Assembly: GCA_963730305.1 (NCBI GenBank) | Contig: CAVSRB010000008.1 | Coordinates: forward strand, 1 to 64,000 | Source: CAMYMQ01 sp963730305 | Lineage (GTDB): Bacteria > Pseudomonadota > Alphaproteobacteria > Bin65 | Length of the DNA stretch: 64,000 nucleotides | Direction: 5' to 3' | In this document: positions 26,420-35,724 of the stretch, piece after piece | How positions within the stretch are numbered: position 1 is the first letter of the stretch | Layout: every line of letters starts with the position of its first letter | Position numbers and translations under genes: made by a program | Notes under the pieces: model-generated | What the model saw: only the letters and a program-made list of their open reading frames with translations | Told to the model about the DNA's origin: nothing | Databases searched by the model: none

Positions 26420-27259
26420 TCAGGCCGTCGCGGCCGCCATCCGCGCCTCGTGGGCCCGGCTGCGGCGCACCCGCCGGCGGATCAGCGCATAGGCGACCCG
26501 CGCAAGGAGCATGTTGAGGCGGCCGTGCGGCTTCAGGCCGACCGACTTGAACGCCATCGCCAGCGCCCGCTCGACGTGGCGGAAGCGGTAGTAGCTGTAG
26601 ACCCGGGCGGCGTATTTGCTGTTGTAGAGCTTGCGGTGGTACGGCCCGTCACCGTTGTGGTTGGCGGCGTAGTAGGCGTAGGCGAGCTCGTCGTCCTCGG
26701 TCTCGCGGGCCCGGCTGAGCGCGACCCAGAAGCGCTTCCACTTGCCGATATTCTCGTCCTTCAGGTAGCGCTTCTCGTAGTCGTAGAAGAGCTTGTAGTG
26801 GCGCAGCTCGTCCGCGGCGATCTTCTGGCAGATCTGCTTGAGCACCGGCTCGTCGGTGGCGGCGGCCATCGCGGTGTACATCGACGAGGTGCCGCACTCG
26901 ACCATGCAGCGCGAGACCAACTCGCCGGTCTTCGAGCCGCGCACCGAGCGCTCGACCTGCTCCGGCAGGCGAATGGTGGCGGCGAATTCGGCGAAGGACT
27001 GTTCGAACTTGAAGGAGGGATCGGCCATCTCGGCCCAGCGGCCGAGCGCGTCGCCGTGCTGGACCTCTTCGTCGGCCCAGCGCCAGGCATCTTCCACGAA
27101 TTGGGAATCGTCGGCGAAGACCTCTTTCAGGTAGCGGGCGTATTCGCGGCCGTTCTTCTCGACCAGCGACGCGGCCTTCACCACCTTGAGCAGGTCGGCG
27201 TCAACCTTCGACGGATCGAAACGATCCCAGTGAATGTCTTCCAGCGTCCAATGCTTCAT
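26420..27259 (-). CDS. ferritin-like / acyl-ACP desaturase-type diiron protein
   Basis: A 279-residue soluble protein of the ferritin-like diiron superfamily. Two iron-ligand motifs stand out: EEVQHGDALGRW (EExxH) and ADELRHYKLFYDYEKRY (DExxH). Further candidate Glu ligands are in EKNGREYARYL and in VECGTSSMYTAM. The motif pair resembles acyl-ACP desaturases and their relatives. The Lys/Arg-rich C-terminus (RRRVRRSRAHEA) might contact membrane. Start ATG 27259 is favoured over an upstream ATG at 27307. It lies downstream of the atp operon on the same strand, with an AT-rich island (27342-27356) before it. The reaction is unknown. Confidence 0.72.
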   Translation of the reverse strand: MKHWTLEDIHWDRFDPSKVDADLLKVVKAASLVEKNGREYARYLKEVFADDSQFVEDAWRWADEEVQHGDALGRWAEMADPSFKFEQSFAEFAATIRLPEQVERSVRGSKTGELVSRCMVECGTSSMYTAMAAATDEPVLKQICQKIAADELRHYKLFYDYEKRYLKDENIGKWKRFWVALSRARETEDDELAYAYYAANHNGDGPYHRKLYNSKYAARVYSYYRFRHVERALAMAFKSVGLKPHGRLNMLLARVAYALIRRRVRRSRAHEARMAAATA

Positions 27260-27398
27260 TGCGGCCCTCTGATCGCTATGACCAGCTTCCGGCGCGGCCC
27301 CGACCATGATTGCGGCCCCCGGTCGAATCGCAACGAAACGCTATTTAATATTTTGGCAGGAATTAGTCCAGCGTGGCCAGACCCGGGGGAACGCGAAT

Positions 27399-27812
27399 TC
27401 AGGGCGCAACCGCAAGCATGGCTTCGCGGACCTTGATGCGCGCCTCGACCGCGGCGCGGGCCTCGTCCGACTTGGCGTCGGCCGCATCTTCGCGCAAATC
27501 CTTGAGTTCGCCCTCGATCCGGGTGCGGTCGAGCTCGCCGACCGGAACCGCTTCTTCGGCCAGAACGGTGCAGCGCTCCCCGGTCACCTCGCAGAAGCCG
27601 CCGGCGACGAAGATGCTTTCCTTGACCGAGCCGCCGTCGTGGACCTGGATCACGCCAGGCCGGACCGCGGAGATCAGCAGCGAGTGGCGGGGCAGCACGC
27701 CGAAGTCGCCCTCGGCGCCGGGCACGACGACCATGTCGACCGCCTCCGACAGGAGCAACCGCTCCGGCGACACCAGCTCGAATTCGACCTTTTCGTCGGC
27801 CATTGGTCCCAA
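27399..27812 (-). CDS. atpC: ATP synthase F1 epsilon subunit
   Basis: Rotor subunit of F1 that couples and can inhibit ATP hydrolysis. It has 137 residues, with an N-terminal beta-sandwich (FELVSPERLLLSEAVDMVVVPGAEGDFGVLPRH, IQVHDGG, VAGGFCEVTGERCTVLAEEAVPVGELD) and a C-terminal helical part rich in Glu/Arg/Ala. Last gene of the atpHAGDC operon, 18 bp after atpD. Confidence 0.96.
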   Translation of the reverse strand: MGPMADEKVEFELVSPERLLLSEAVDMVVVPGAEGDFGVLPRHSLLISAVRPGVIQVHDGGSVKESIFVAGGFCEVTGERCTVLAEEAVPVGELDRTRIEGELKDLREDAADAKSDEARAAVEARIKVREAMLAVAP

Positions 27813-27830
27813 CCCCGCCTAAATGCCCGA

Positions 27831-29265
<1,435 letters not shown>

Positions 29266-29289
29266 CGTGTGCTCCCGTTGGCCTTTGCT

Positions 29290-30183
29290 CTAGAGCGCCT
29301 CGGCGCCCGAGATGATCTCGATCAGTTCCTTGGTGATCTGCGCCTGACGCGTCCGGTTGTAGGTCATCGTCAGATTGCCGATCATGTCGCCCGCGTTGCG
29401 GGTCGCGTTGTCCATCGCCGTCATGCGCGCGCCGTGCTCGCTGGCATTGCTCTCGAGCAGGCCGCGGTAGACCTGGACCGCCAGGTTGCGCGGCAGCAGC
29501 GCCTCCAGGATTTCCGCCTCCTCGGGCTCGTACTCGTAGACGGCCAGGGAGCCGGCGGCCTCCTCTTCGTCGGACGCCGACGCTTCCGGCGGCGCGAAGG
29601 GGATGAGCTGCTGGTCCGTGACGATCTGGCTGATCGCCGAGCGGAAGCGGTTGTAGATCATCGTGCAGACGTCGAACTCGCCGGCCTCGAACATCTCGGT
29701 GATGCGGGCGGCGACCTTGTCGGCGTCGGCGAACTCCAGGTTGGGGCGGCCGATGTCCATGAAGGCGTCGGCGATCGCGTCGCCCCAGTCGCGGCGCAAC
29801 TGGTCGCGTCCCTTGCGGCCGACGCACAGGAACTTGACCGTCTTGCCCTCGTCCCTGAGCTGGCGGGCGAGCTGCCGCGCCCGGCGCACGATCGACGTGT
29901 TGAAGCCGCCGCACAGGCCGCGGTCGGAGGTCATCACCACGATCAGCTGGACGTCGTCCGTGCCGGTGCCGGCGAGCATCGGCGACACGCCGGCCCGGCC
30001 CGCCAGGCTGGCGGCCAGCGAGCCGAGCATGCGGTCCATCCGCTCGGCGTAGGGCCGCGCGGCCTCGGCCTGCTCCTGCGCGCGCTTGAGCTTCGCCGCC
30101 GCGACCATCTTCATGGCCGACGTGATCTTCTGCGTCGACTTGACGCTCGCGATCCGGCTGCGGAGTTCCTTGAGACTGGCCAT
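29290..30183 (-). CDS. atpG: ATP synthase F1 gamma subunit
   Basis: Central rotor shaft of F1, 297 residues. N-terminal MASLKELRSRIASVKSTQKITSAMKMVAAAKLKRAQ and C-terminal GARMTAMDNATRNAGDMIGNLTMTYNRTRQAQITKELIEIISGAEAL are the conserved coiled-coil ends. The middle has MTSDRGLCGGFNTSI. The frame is intact. It lies between atpA and atpD. Confidence 0.97.
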   Translation of the reverse strand: MASLKELRSRIASVKSTQKITSAMKMVAAAKLKRAQEQAEAARPYAERMDRMLGSLAASLAGRAGVSPMLAGTGTDDVQLIVVMTSDRGLCGGFNTSIVRRARQLARQLRDEGKTVKFLCVGRKGRDQLRRDWGDAIADAFMDIGRPNLEFADADKVAARITEMFEAGEFDVCTMIYNRFRSAISQIVTDQQLIPFAPPEASASDEEEAAGSLAVYEYEPEEAEILEALLPRNLAVQVYRGLLESNASEHGARMTAMDNATRNAGDMIGNLTMTYNRTRQAQITKELIEIISGAEAL

Positions 30184-30212
30184 GAGGTCGGGCTCTGAAG
30201 CTGGGCGCGGCG

Positions 30213-31742
30213 CTAGGCGAAGGTCTTGACGAAGTCGTCGAGCAGGGCGCGGAGCTTGGTCTGCGTCTCCTCCGTCAACTCCTTCTTGTCGCGAATATCG
30301 GCCAGGATATCGGCGCCCTTGTCGCGGACCGCATCGAGGAACTGCGCCTCGAACCGGGTGACGTGGGTGATCGGCACGTTGTCGATGTAGCCGTTCACGC
30401 CGGCGAAGATCGAGACGACCTGCTCCTCCACCGCCATCGGCTTGTACTGGTCCTGCTTGAGCAGCTCGGTCAGCCGGGCGCCGCGGGCCAGCAGCCGCTG
30501 GGTCGCGGCGTCGAGGTCGGAGGCGAACTGGGAGAAGGCCTCCATCTCGCGGTACTGGGCGAGCTCCAGCTTGATCGAGCCGGCGACCTGCTTCATCGCC
30601 TTGATCTGCGCAGCCGAACCGACGCGCGACACCGACAGGCCGACGTTGATGGCCGGGCGGATGCCCTTATAGAACAGGCTGGATTCGAGGAAGATCTGGC
30701 CGTCGGTGATCGAGATCACGTTGGTCGGGATGTAGGCCGACACGTCGTTCGCCTGGGTTTCGATGATCGGCAGCGCGGTCAGCGAACCGGCGCCGTGATC
30801 GTCGTTCATCTTGGCCGCCCGTTCCAGCAGCCGCGAATGCAGGTAGAAGACGTCGCCCGGATAGGCCTCGCGTCCCGGCGGGCGGCGCAGCAGCAGCGAC
30901 ATCTGGCGATAGGCCACGGCCTGCTTGGACAGATCGTCGTAGACGATGACCGCGTGCATGCCGTTGTCGCGGAAATACTCGCCCATCGTGCAGCCGGTAT
31001 ACGGCGCCAGGAACTGCAGCGGCGCCGGCTCCGACGCGGTGGCGGCGACGACGATCGAGTATTCGAGCGCGCCGTAGTCCTCGAGGGTCTTGACGATCTG
31101 GGCGACGGTCGAGCGCTTCTGGCCGACCGCGACGTAGATGCAGTGCAGCTTGGTCGACGGGTCGTTGGCCTCGTTGATCGCCTTCTGATTGATGAAGGTG
31201 TCGATCGCGACGGCGGTCTTGCCGGTCTGGCGGTCGCCGATGACCAGCTCGCGCTGGCCGCGGCCGACCGGCACCAGCGCGTCGAGCGCCTTGAGGCCGG
31301 TCTGCATCGGCTCGTGCACCGACTTGCGCGGGATGATGCCCGGCGCCTTGACCTCGACACGGCGACGCTCGGCGGACTTGATCGGTCCCTTGCCGTCGAT
31401 CGGATTGCCCAGCGCGTCGACGACGCGGCCGAGCAGTCCATCGCCGACCGGCACGTCCACGATCGTGCCGGTGCGCTTGACGGTGTCGCCCTCACCGATC
31501 GTGCGATCGTCGCCGAAGATCACGACGCCGACATTGTCGACCTCGAGATTCAGCGCCATGCCCCGGATGCCGCCCGGGAACTCGACCATCTCGCCGGCCT
31601 GGACATTGTCGAGGCCGTAGACGCGGGCGATGCCGTCACCGACCGACAGGACCTGCCCAACCTCGGCGACATCCGCCTCGGTGCCGAAATCGGCGATCTG
31701 CTGTTTCAGGATTGCAGAGATTTCCGCGGCCTGAATGTCCAT
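30213..31742 (-). CDS. atpA: ATP synthase F1 alpha subunit
   Basis: Non-catalytic nucleotide-binding subunit, 509 residues starting MDIQAAEISAILKQQIADF. Walker A GDRQTGKTAVAIDTFINQK, YVAVGQKRSTVAQIVK, and the RPAINVGLSVSRVGSAAQ block with the arginine finger region are present. Its ATG overlaps the atpH stop (TAATG). Intact frame. Confidence 0.97.
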   Translation of the reverse strand: MDIQAAEISAILKQQIADFGTEADVAEVGQVLSVGDGIARVYGLDNVQAGEMVEFPGGIRGMALNLEVDNVGVVIFGDDRTIGEGDTVKRTGTIVDVPVGDGLLGRVVDALGNPIDGKGPIKSAERRRVEVKAPGIIPRKSVHEPMQTGLKALDALVPVGRGQRELVIGDRQTGKTAVAIDTFINQKAINEANDPSTKLHCIYVAVGQKRSTVAQIVKTLEDYGALEYSIVVAATASEPAPLQFLAPYTGCTMGEYFRDNGMHAVIVYDDLSKQAVAYRQMSLLLRRPPGREAYPGDVFYLHSRLLERAAKMNDDHGAGSLTALPIIETQANDVSAYIPTNVISITDGQIFLESSLFYKGIRPAINVGLSVSRVGSAAQIKAMKQVAGSIKLELAQYREMEAFSQFASDLDAATQRLLARGARLTELLKQDQYKPMAVEEQVVSIFAGVNGYIDNVPITHVTRFEAQFLDAVRDKGADILADIRDKKELTEETQTKLRALLDDFVKTFA

Positions 31743-32303
31743 TACCGAACTCCCTTCATGGCGAGCTGCATCCTCTGGAGTTTCGTGCGCAGCGACGCGT
31801 CGAACATGCGCGAGCCGACCCGCACGACGAGCCCGCCGATCAATTCCGGATCGACGTCGGTCTCGACGACGACCTTGCTTCCCACCGCCTTGCGCAACGA
31901 CTCGGTCAGCGAGTTCGAGCTGCTGGTCGGACAGGGCTACCGCCGACGACACCTTGGCGGTCACTTCGCCCCGGCGCCGCGCCAGCGTTTCGAGGAAGGC
32001 CTCGATGATCGCGGGCAGCGCCGCCAGGCGGCGATTCTGGCCGACCACGCCGACGAAGCGGCGGGTCAGGTCCCCGACCTTGGCGGCCTCGAGCACGGCG
32101 ACCACGGCGCGGGTCTGCGCCATGCGGCCGTAGATCGGCGACCGGATGAACCGGCGCAGTTCATCGTTCTCGGCCAGCAGGCCACGCAGACCGCGCAGAT
32201 CCTCGGCGACGGCGTCGAGCTGCTGCGCCTCGTCCGCCATCTCGATGAGGGCGGTCGCGTAGCGGTCGGCGATGTCAGCAGAACCGGTGGTGCCTGAAGC
32301 CAA
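31742..32303 (-). CDS. atpH: ATP synthase F1 delta subunit, frame broken by one extra base
   Basis: Peripheral-stalk subunit joining F1 to Fo. TTG start; ADRYATALIEMADEA and IRSPIYGRMAQTRAVVAVLE near the N-terminus; GVVGQNRRLAALPAIIEAF in the middle. At 31914-31915 (minus CTCGAACTCGCTG) an extra A shifts the frame after LSDQQL. Correction restores DSLTESLRKAVGSKVVVE and the terminal SLRTKLQRMQLAMKGVR, giving 186 residues. Without it the frame runs on into atpA and mimics a delta-alpha fusion. The sequence context of the extra base is identical to that in atpD. First gene of the operon. Confidence 0.93.
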
Positions 32304-32443
32304 TGGATCGAGCCCCGTTGCAAATCGACACGGTGATTGCGCGCCCCGGACCTTCGGCGCACCGTGCCCGGAACCTGTTGAAATTTATGGTGATTTCCCC
32401 ATACGAAGCCGCAGCCGAGTACGCCCGGCCGAAAGGCGCGGGT

Positions 32444-32472
32444 TACCTAACACAGCCCCCAGTGGCTTGCAA
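32444..32472 (-). promoter_or_regulatory. candidate promoter of the atp operon
   Basis: Minus-strand TTGCAA, 17 bp, TAGGTA, about 140 bp upstream of the atpH start. The match is moderate. The 327-bp gap 32304-32630 has no gene: it holds the leader of atpH and, on the other side, the upstream region of the FHA gene. Confidence 0.4.
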
Positions 32473-32630
32473 GCGAGCGTCATGCGTTAAGTGGCCGCAG
32501 CCGAGGCCGCCCGATTCCGGGCCGGGAACGACGCCGCGGCAGCGGGCGTATAACCAACTGAAAACCCCGGCGAAAAATGGCCGGGCAAAGGGGCGGAATA
32601 TTCGGGTTCGAAGGGAACGGGGGCGTCATC

Positions 32631-34724
32631 GTGGTCGCCTACAAGATCGGCCGGGGCCCGGCCAACGACATCGTCGTCGAGGACAGCTCGGTATCGCGGA
32701 GCCACGCCGAGCTGCGGGTGACCGACGACAAGTGCGTCCTGGTCGACCTGGGCAGCACCAACGGCACCTGCGTGCGCGAGAACGGGCGCTGGATCGAGAT
32801 CGAGAAGGCCTCGGTCGCGCGCGACGAGCGCATCCTGCTGGGCGAGGTGGTCACCACGGTCACCGCGCTGATCGAGCGGCGCAGCCACGAGCCGCAGTCG
32901 CTGTCCGTGCGCAGTGCCCCCGCCAACGAATTCACCGCCCCGGGCCGCGGCGGCCGCGGCGATGCGGACGCGATCCCCGCATCCGCTGCACCGCTGTTCG
33001 ACGAGGGCAACGACCACGCCCGCCTGATCGGCCGCCGGCGCCGGCCCGGTCGCAGCACAGGCGGCGACGCTGCGCCGATGCCGCGGCGCGAGCCCGAGCC
33101 GCCGAGCCGCGGGCCGATCGTCCAGAGCGGCATCGCCGCCCGCGTCAACGGCACGCCGGACGCGGGCCCTGACCGCGTCGGCCCCAGGTTGAGCGGCCAC
33201 CACCGGCCCGTCGCCCCGGCGCCGTCCGCGAGCGCGCCACCGGCCCCGGCGGCAGCCATGCCGCGATCGATGGCGCCCGATGGACAGTCGTCGGCCCCGC
33301 CGCGGTCGACGCCGTATCTACGGGTCCCCGCCGCCCTCTCCCGCCGCCGGTCCGCGGCGGCCGACGTCGCGACGCCGTCCGGCGACGCGCCGGTCCCGGC
33401 GGGCATTGCGGCAGTCTTTACGCTTCGCCAGCACCACAAATGGCTGGCCGTCGCCGCGGTCGGCGCGCTGTTCGCGGTCACCGCCGTGGTCGCGACCATG
33501 CGCTACGGCAGCACGCTGGCCGGCATCATCGGTTTCGACGGCGAGCCGCAGGCGCAGGTCGCCGCGGCGGCCCCGGCGCGCAAGGCCGCCCCGACCGCGA
33601 CCCCGGCGGCCAAATCCCCGGTCGACAGGGAATGGCAGCGCTTCGTCGGCGGGCCGGGCGACGACGGCTTCGCCGCCGCCGCGCGCTACCGCGACGGCGG
33701 CACGATCCTGGTCGGCACGACCACCGCCGGCATGCCGGCCAACCCCGACCTGTGGGCGGTGCGGCTCGACCGCAACGGCAAGATCCTGTGGCGGCGGGCC
33801 TTCGGCGGCCCCAACGCCGACCACGGCCTGGCGGTCGCCGCGGCCCGCGACGGCGGCGCCCTGGTCGCCGGCGAGACCGACAACCGCGGCGCCGCCTGGA
33901 TGCTGCGCCTCGACGATACCGGCCAGAAGCGGTGGGCCTTCAAGCTGAGCATCGGCGCGCGGAGCGCGGCCACCGCCGCGGTCGAGGTCCCCGGCGGCGG
34001 GTTCGCCGTCCTGGTGGTCGGGCGCGACGCCCGGACCGCGGCGGACAAGACCGTGCTCGTCCGCCTCGACGACGACGGCAAGGAGCTGTGGCGCCGGCCG
34101 CTGCACAAGGGTCCGGTGGGGAGCTCGGTCACGAGTTCGGTCCGGGGCACCGACCTAGTGGCGATCCGCAAGACCGGCTTCGCCGTCGCCGGCACCCGGA
34201 AGACCGACGAGGGCAAGACGGCGCTGTGGGTCGCCCGCATCGACGACGAGGGCAAGACGGTCTGGCAGCGGACGCTGCCGCAGGCCGGCCGCGACGCCCG
34301 CCCCTTCGTGCGGCTCGCCCGGCGCGACGACCTGATCGTCGGCGCCACCCATCTGACCGACACGGCGGCGCCGTCGGACGGCACCCTCCGCCTGGTCCGG
34401 CTCGACCGCGACGGTGACACGCTGTGGGACCGCAGCGTCAAGGCGCGCGCGGGGATCAGGGTCACCGGCATGTTCCTGGTCAAGCGCGGCATCATCGTCG
34501 CCGGGATCGAGGACACCGAGACGTCCTGGACCGCCCGCATCGACACGGCCGGCGCGATCGTCTGGGAGCGCCGCTTCGCCGGCCTGAAGGCGGGCCAGGC
34601 CAACACCATCGTCGAGCGCGGCCGCGGCCACATCCTGGTCGCCGGCCGTGTCCAGCGCGGCGAGCGGCACAAGCAGGACGGGCTGCTGCTGTTCCTCAAC
34701 CGGGCCGGGCGTCCGGAAAGTTGA
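32631..34724 (+). CDS. membrane-anchored FHA protein with C-terminal six-repeat propeller-like domain
   Basis: About 697 residues. Residues 1-85 form an FHA domain (YKIGRGPANDIVV, SVSRSHAEL, VDLGSTNGT), the phosphothreonine-binding fold. A long Pro/Ala/Arg-rich linker follows, then one membrane helix (LAVAAVGALFAVTAVVATM). The C-terminal 350 residues contain six copies of a pattern like VRLDRNGKILWRR (xRxDxxGxxxWxR), as in delta-60/PQQ-like beta-propellers, presumably extracytoplasmic. GTG 32631 is preferred because it aligns with the two paralogues' starts and follows a purine-rich AAGGGAACGGGGG stretch; ATG 32577 is an alternative. Divergent from atpH. No kinase is nearby. Looks like a signalling receptor; ligand unknown. 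Confidence 0.8.
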   Translation: MVAYKIGRGPANDIVVEDSSVSRSHAELRVTDDKCVLVDLGSTNGTCVRENGRWIEIEKASVARDERILLGEVVTTVTALIERRSHEPQSLSVRSAPANEFTAPGRGGRGDADAIPASAAPLFDEGNDHARLIGRRRRPGRSTGGDAAPMPRREPEPPSRGPIVQSGIAARVNGTPDAGPDRVGPRLSGHHRPVAPAPSASAPPAPAAAMPRSMAPDGQSSAPPRSTPYLRVPAALSRRRSAAADVATPSGDAPVPAGIAAVFTLRQHHKWLAVAAVGALFAVTAVVATMRYGSTLAGIIGFDGEPQAQVAAAAPARKAAPTATPAAKSPVDREWQRFVGGPGDDGFAAAARYRDGGTILVGTTTAGMPANPDLWAVRLDRNGKILWRRAFGGPNADHGLAVAAARDGGALVAGETDNRGAAWMLRLDDTGQKRWAFKLSIGARSAATAAVEVPGGGFAVLVVGRDARTAADKTVLVRLDDDGKELWRRPLHKGPVGSSVTSSVRGTDLVAIRKTGFAVAGTRKTDEGKTALWVARIDDEGKTVWQRTLPQAGRDARPFVRLARRDDLIVGATHLTDTAAPSDGTLRLVRLDRDGDTLWDRSVKARAGIRVTGMFLVKRGIIVAGIEDTETSWTARIDTAGAIVWERRFAGLKAGQANTIVERGRGHILVAGRVQRGERHKQDGLLLFLNRAGRPES

Positions 34725-34845
34725 CCGCGGCCGGAACCGGCGGCGCGCCGGCGAATCGACGCGGCGAGCGGAGGCATCGGGCCAGGGGCTTCGCGCGCGG
34801 CGCCATCCCATGTTAGAAGGGGGCGGGACCTTGGATGGGGGGAGC

Positions 34846-35694
34846 ATGGCGACCTATACGATCGGTCGCAGCGACGACAACAGCATCGTGCTGAACGACA
34901 CCACCGTGTCGCGCCAGCACGCCGAGCTGGAGACGCGCAAGGGCGGCGCCTACACGCTGCGCGACCTCGACAGCACCTACGGCACGCGCATCTTCCGTGA
35001 CGGCGAGTGGCTGAACATCATCGAGGTCGAGGTCACCGACGCGACTGAGGTGACCTTCGGCGAGTATCGGACGACGATCGGCGAACTCGTCGCGCTCGCC
35101 GCTACCCCGGCGGCCAAGGCCGCTCCTGCCCCCGCTGCCGCGGCCCCTGCAGCCGCAATCCCTGACGACGCCCCCGCTGAGCCAGCCCCTGCTGAGCCCG
35201 CCCAGGCGGCGCCCTCCGCACCGGCACCGGCCGCCGCTCCAGCGCCGGCACCCGCGCCGTCGTCGAGCGGTACCGGCATGGACAAGCGGACGACCCTGTT
35301 CGTCCTGATCGGCGGCGGCGTCCTGGTGCTGATCCTGATCGTCGCGGTCGTCTTCGCGCTCCTCAACAAGGATCCCGGCACGACCGGCAACCGCGCCGCG
35401 CTGGCCCCGCCGTCGACCGCGACCCGTGCCACGTTCGAGGCCGCCCTGGTCAAGAGCTGCAGCCGCCGCTATGCCGAGAGCCAGTGCCGCTGCATCGCGC
35501 GACACATGTCGAAGGCCTTGACCCGCGAGGAATTCGCGATCTTCGTCGCCCTGCGCGACATCAAGGACGACAAGGCCAAGGCGAAGCTGATCATGGAGCG
35601 CTACGGCGTGACCAAGATCGCCGCGATCGGGGCCAAGATGGCCACCGTTGTCGGCCGCATCCAGCAGCAATGCGGGATCACGCTCAAACGCTGA
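34846..35694 (+). CDS. membrane-anchored FHA protein with C-terminal Cys-containing domain
   Basis: A 282-residue protein: FHA domain at 1-80 (MATYTIGRSDDNSIVLNDTTVSRQHAEL, LRDLDSTYGTRIF), an Ala/Pro-rich linker of about 60 residues, a membrane helix (TTLFVLIGGGVLVLILIVAVVFALL), and a C-terminal domain of about 80 residues with clustered cysteines (KSCSRRYAESQCRCIARHM) and a last Cys in IQQQCGI. The four Cys could form disulfides outside the cytoplasm. Start ATG 34846 follows GGGGGGAGC and aligns with the other FHA proteins; an upstream ATG at 34810 also exists. Same strand as the preceding FHA gene, 121 bp downstream. Confidence 0.82.
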   Translation: MATYTIGRSDDNSIVLNDTTVSRQHAELETRKGGAYTLRDLDSTYGTRIFRDGEWLNIIEVEVTDATEVTFGEYRTTIGELVALAATPAAKAAPAPAAAAPAAAIPDDAPAEPAPAEPAQAAPSAPAPAAAPAPAPAPSSSGTGMDKRTTLFVLIGGGVLVLILIVAVVFALLNKDPGTTGNRAALAPPSTATRATFEAALVKSCSRRYAESQCRCIARHMSKALTREEFAIFVALRDIKDDKAKAKLIMERYGVTKIAAIGAKMATVVGRIQQQCGITLKR

Positions 35695-35724
35695 CCGCAC
35701 GGCCGCGGGCGCGGCACGCCTTCC

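Noticed and set aside
25517..27436. Long plus-strand open frame opposite the enoyl-CoA hydratase and ferritin-like genes
   Set aside because: Same reasoning: it mirrors well-supported minus-strand genes and has no recognisable domain.
30213..32303. Apparent AtpH-AtpA fusion
   Set aside because: The join is an out-of-frame stretch of atpH. One base removed gives normal separate atpH and atpA with a TAATG overlap.
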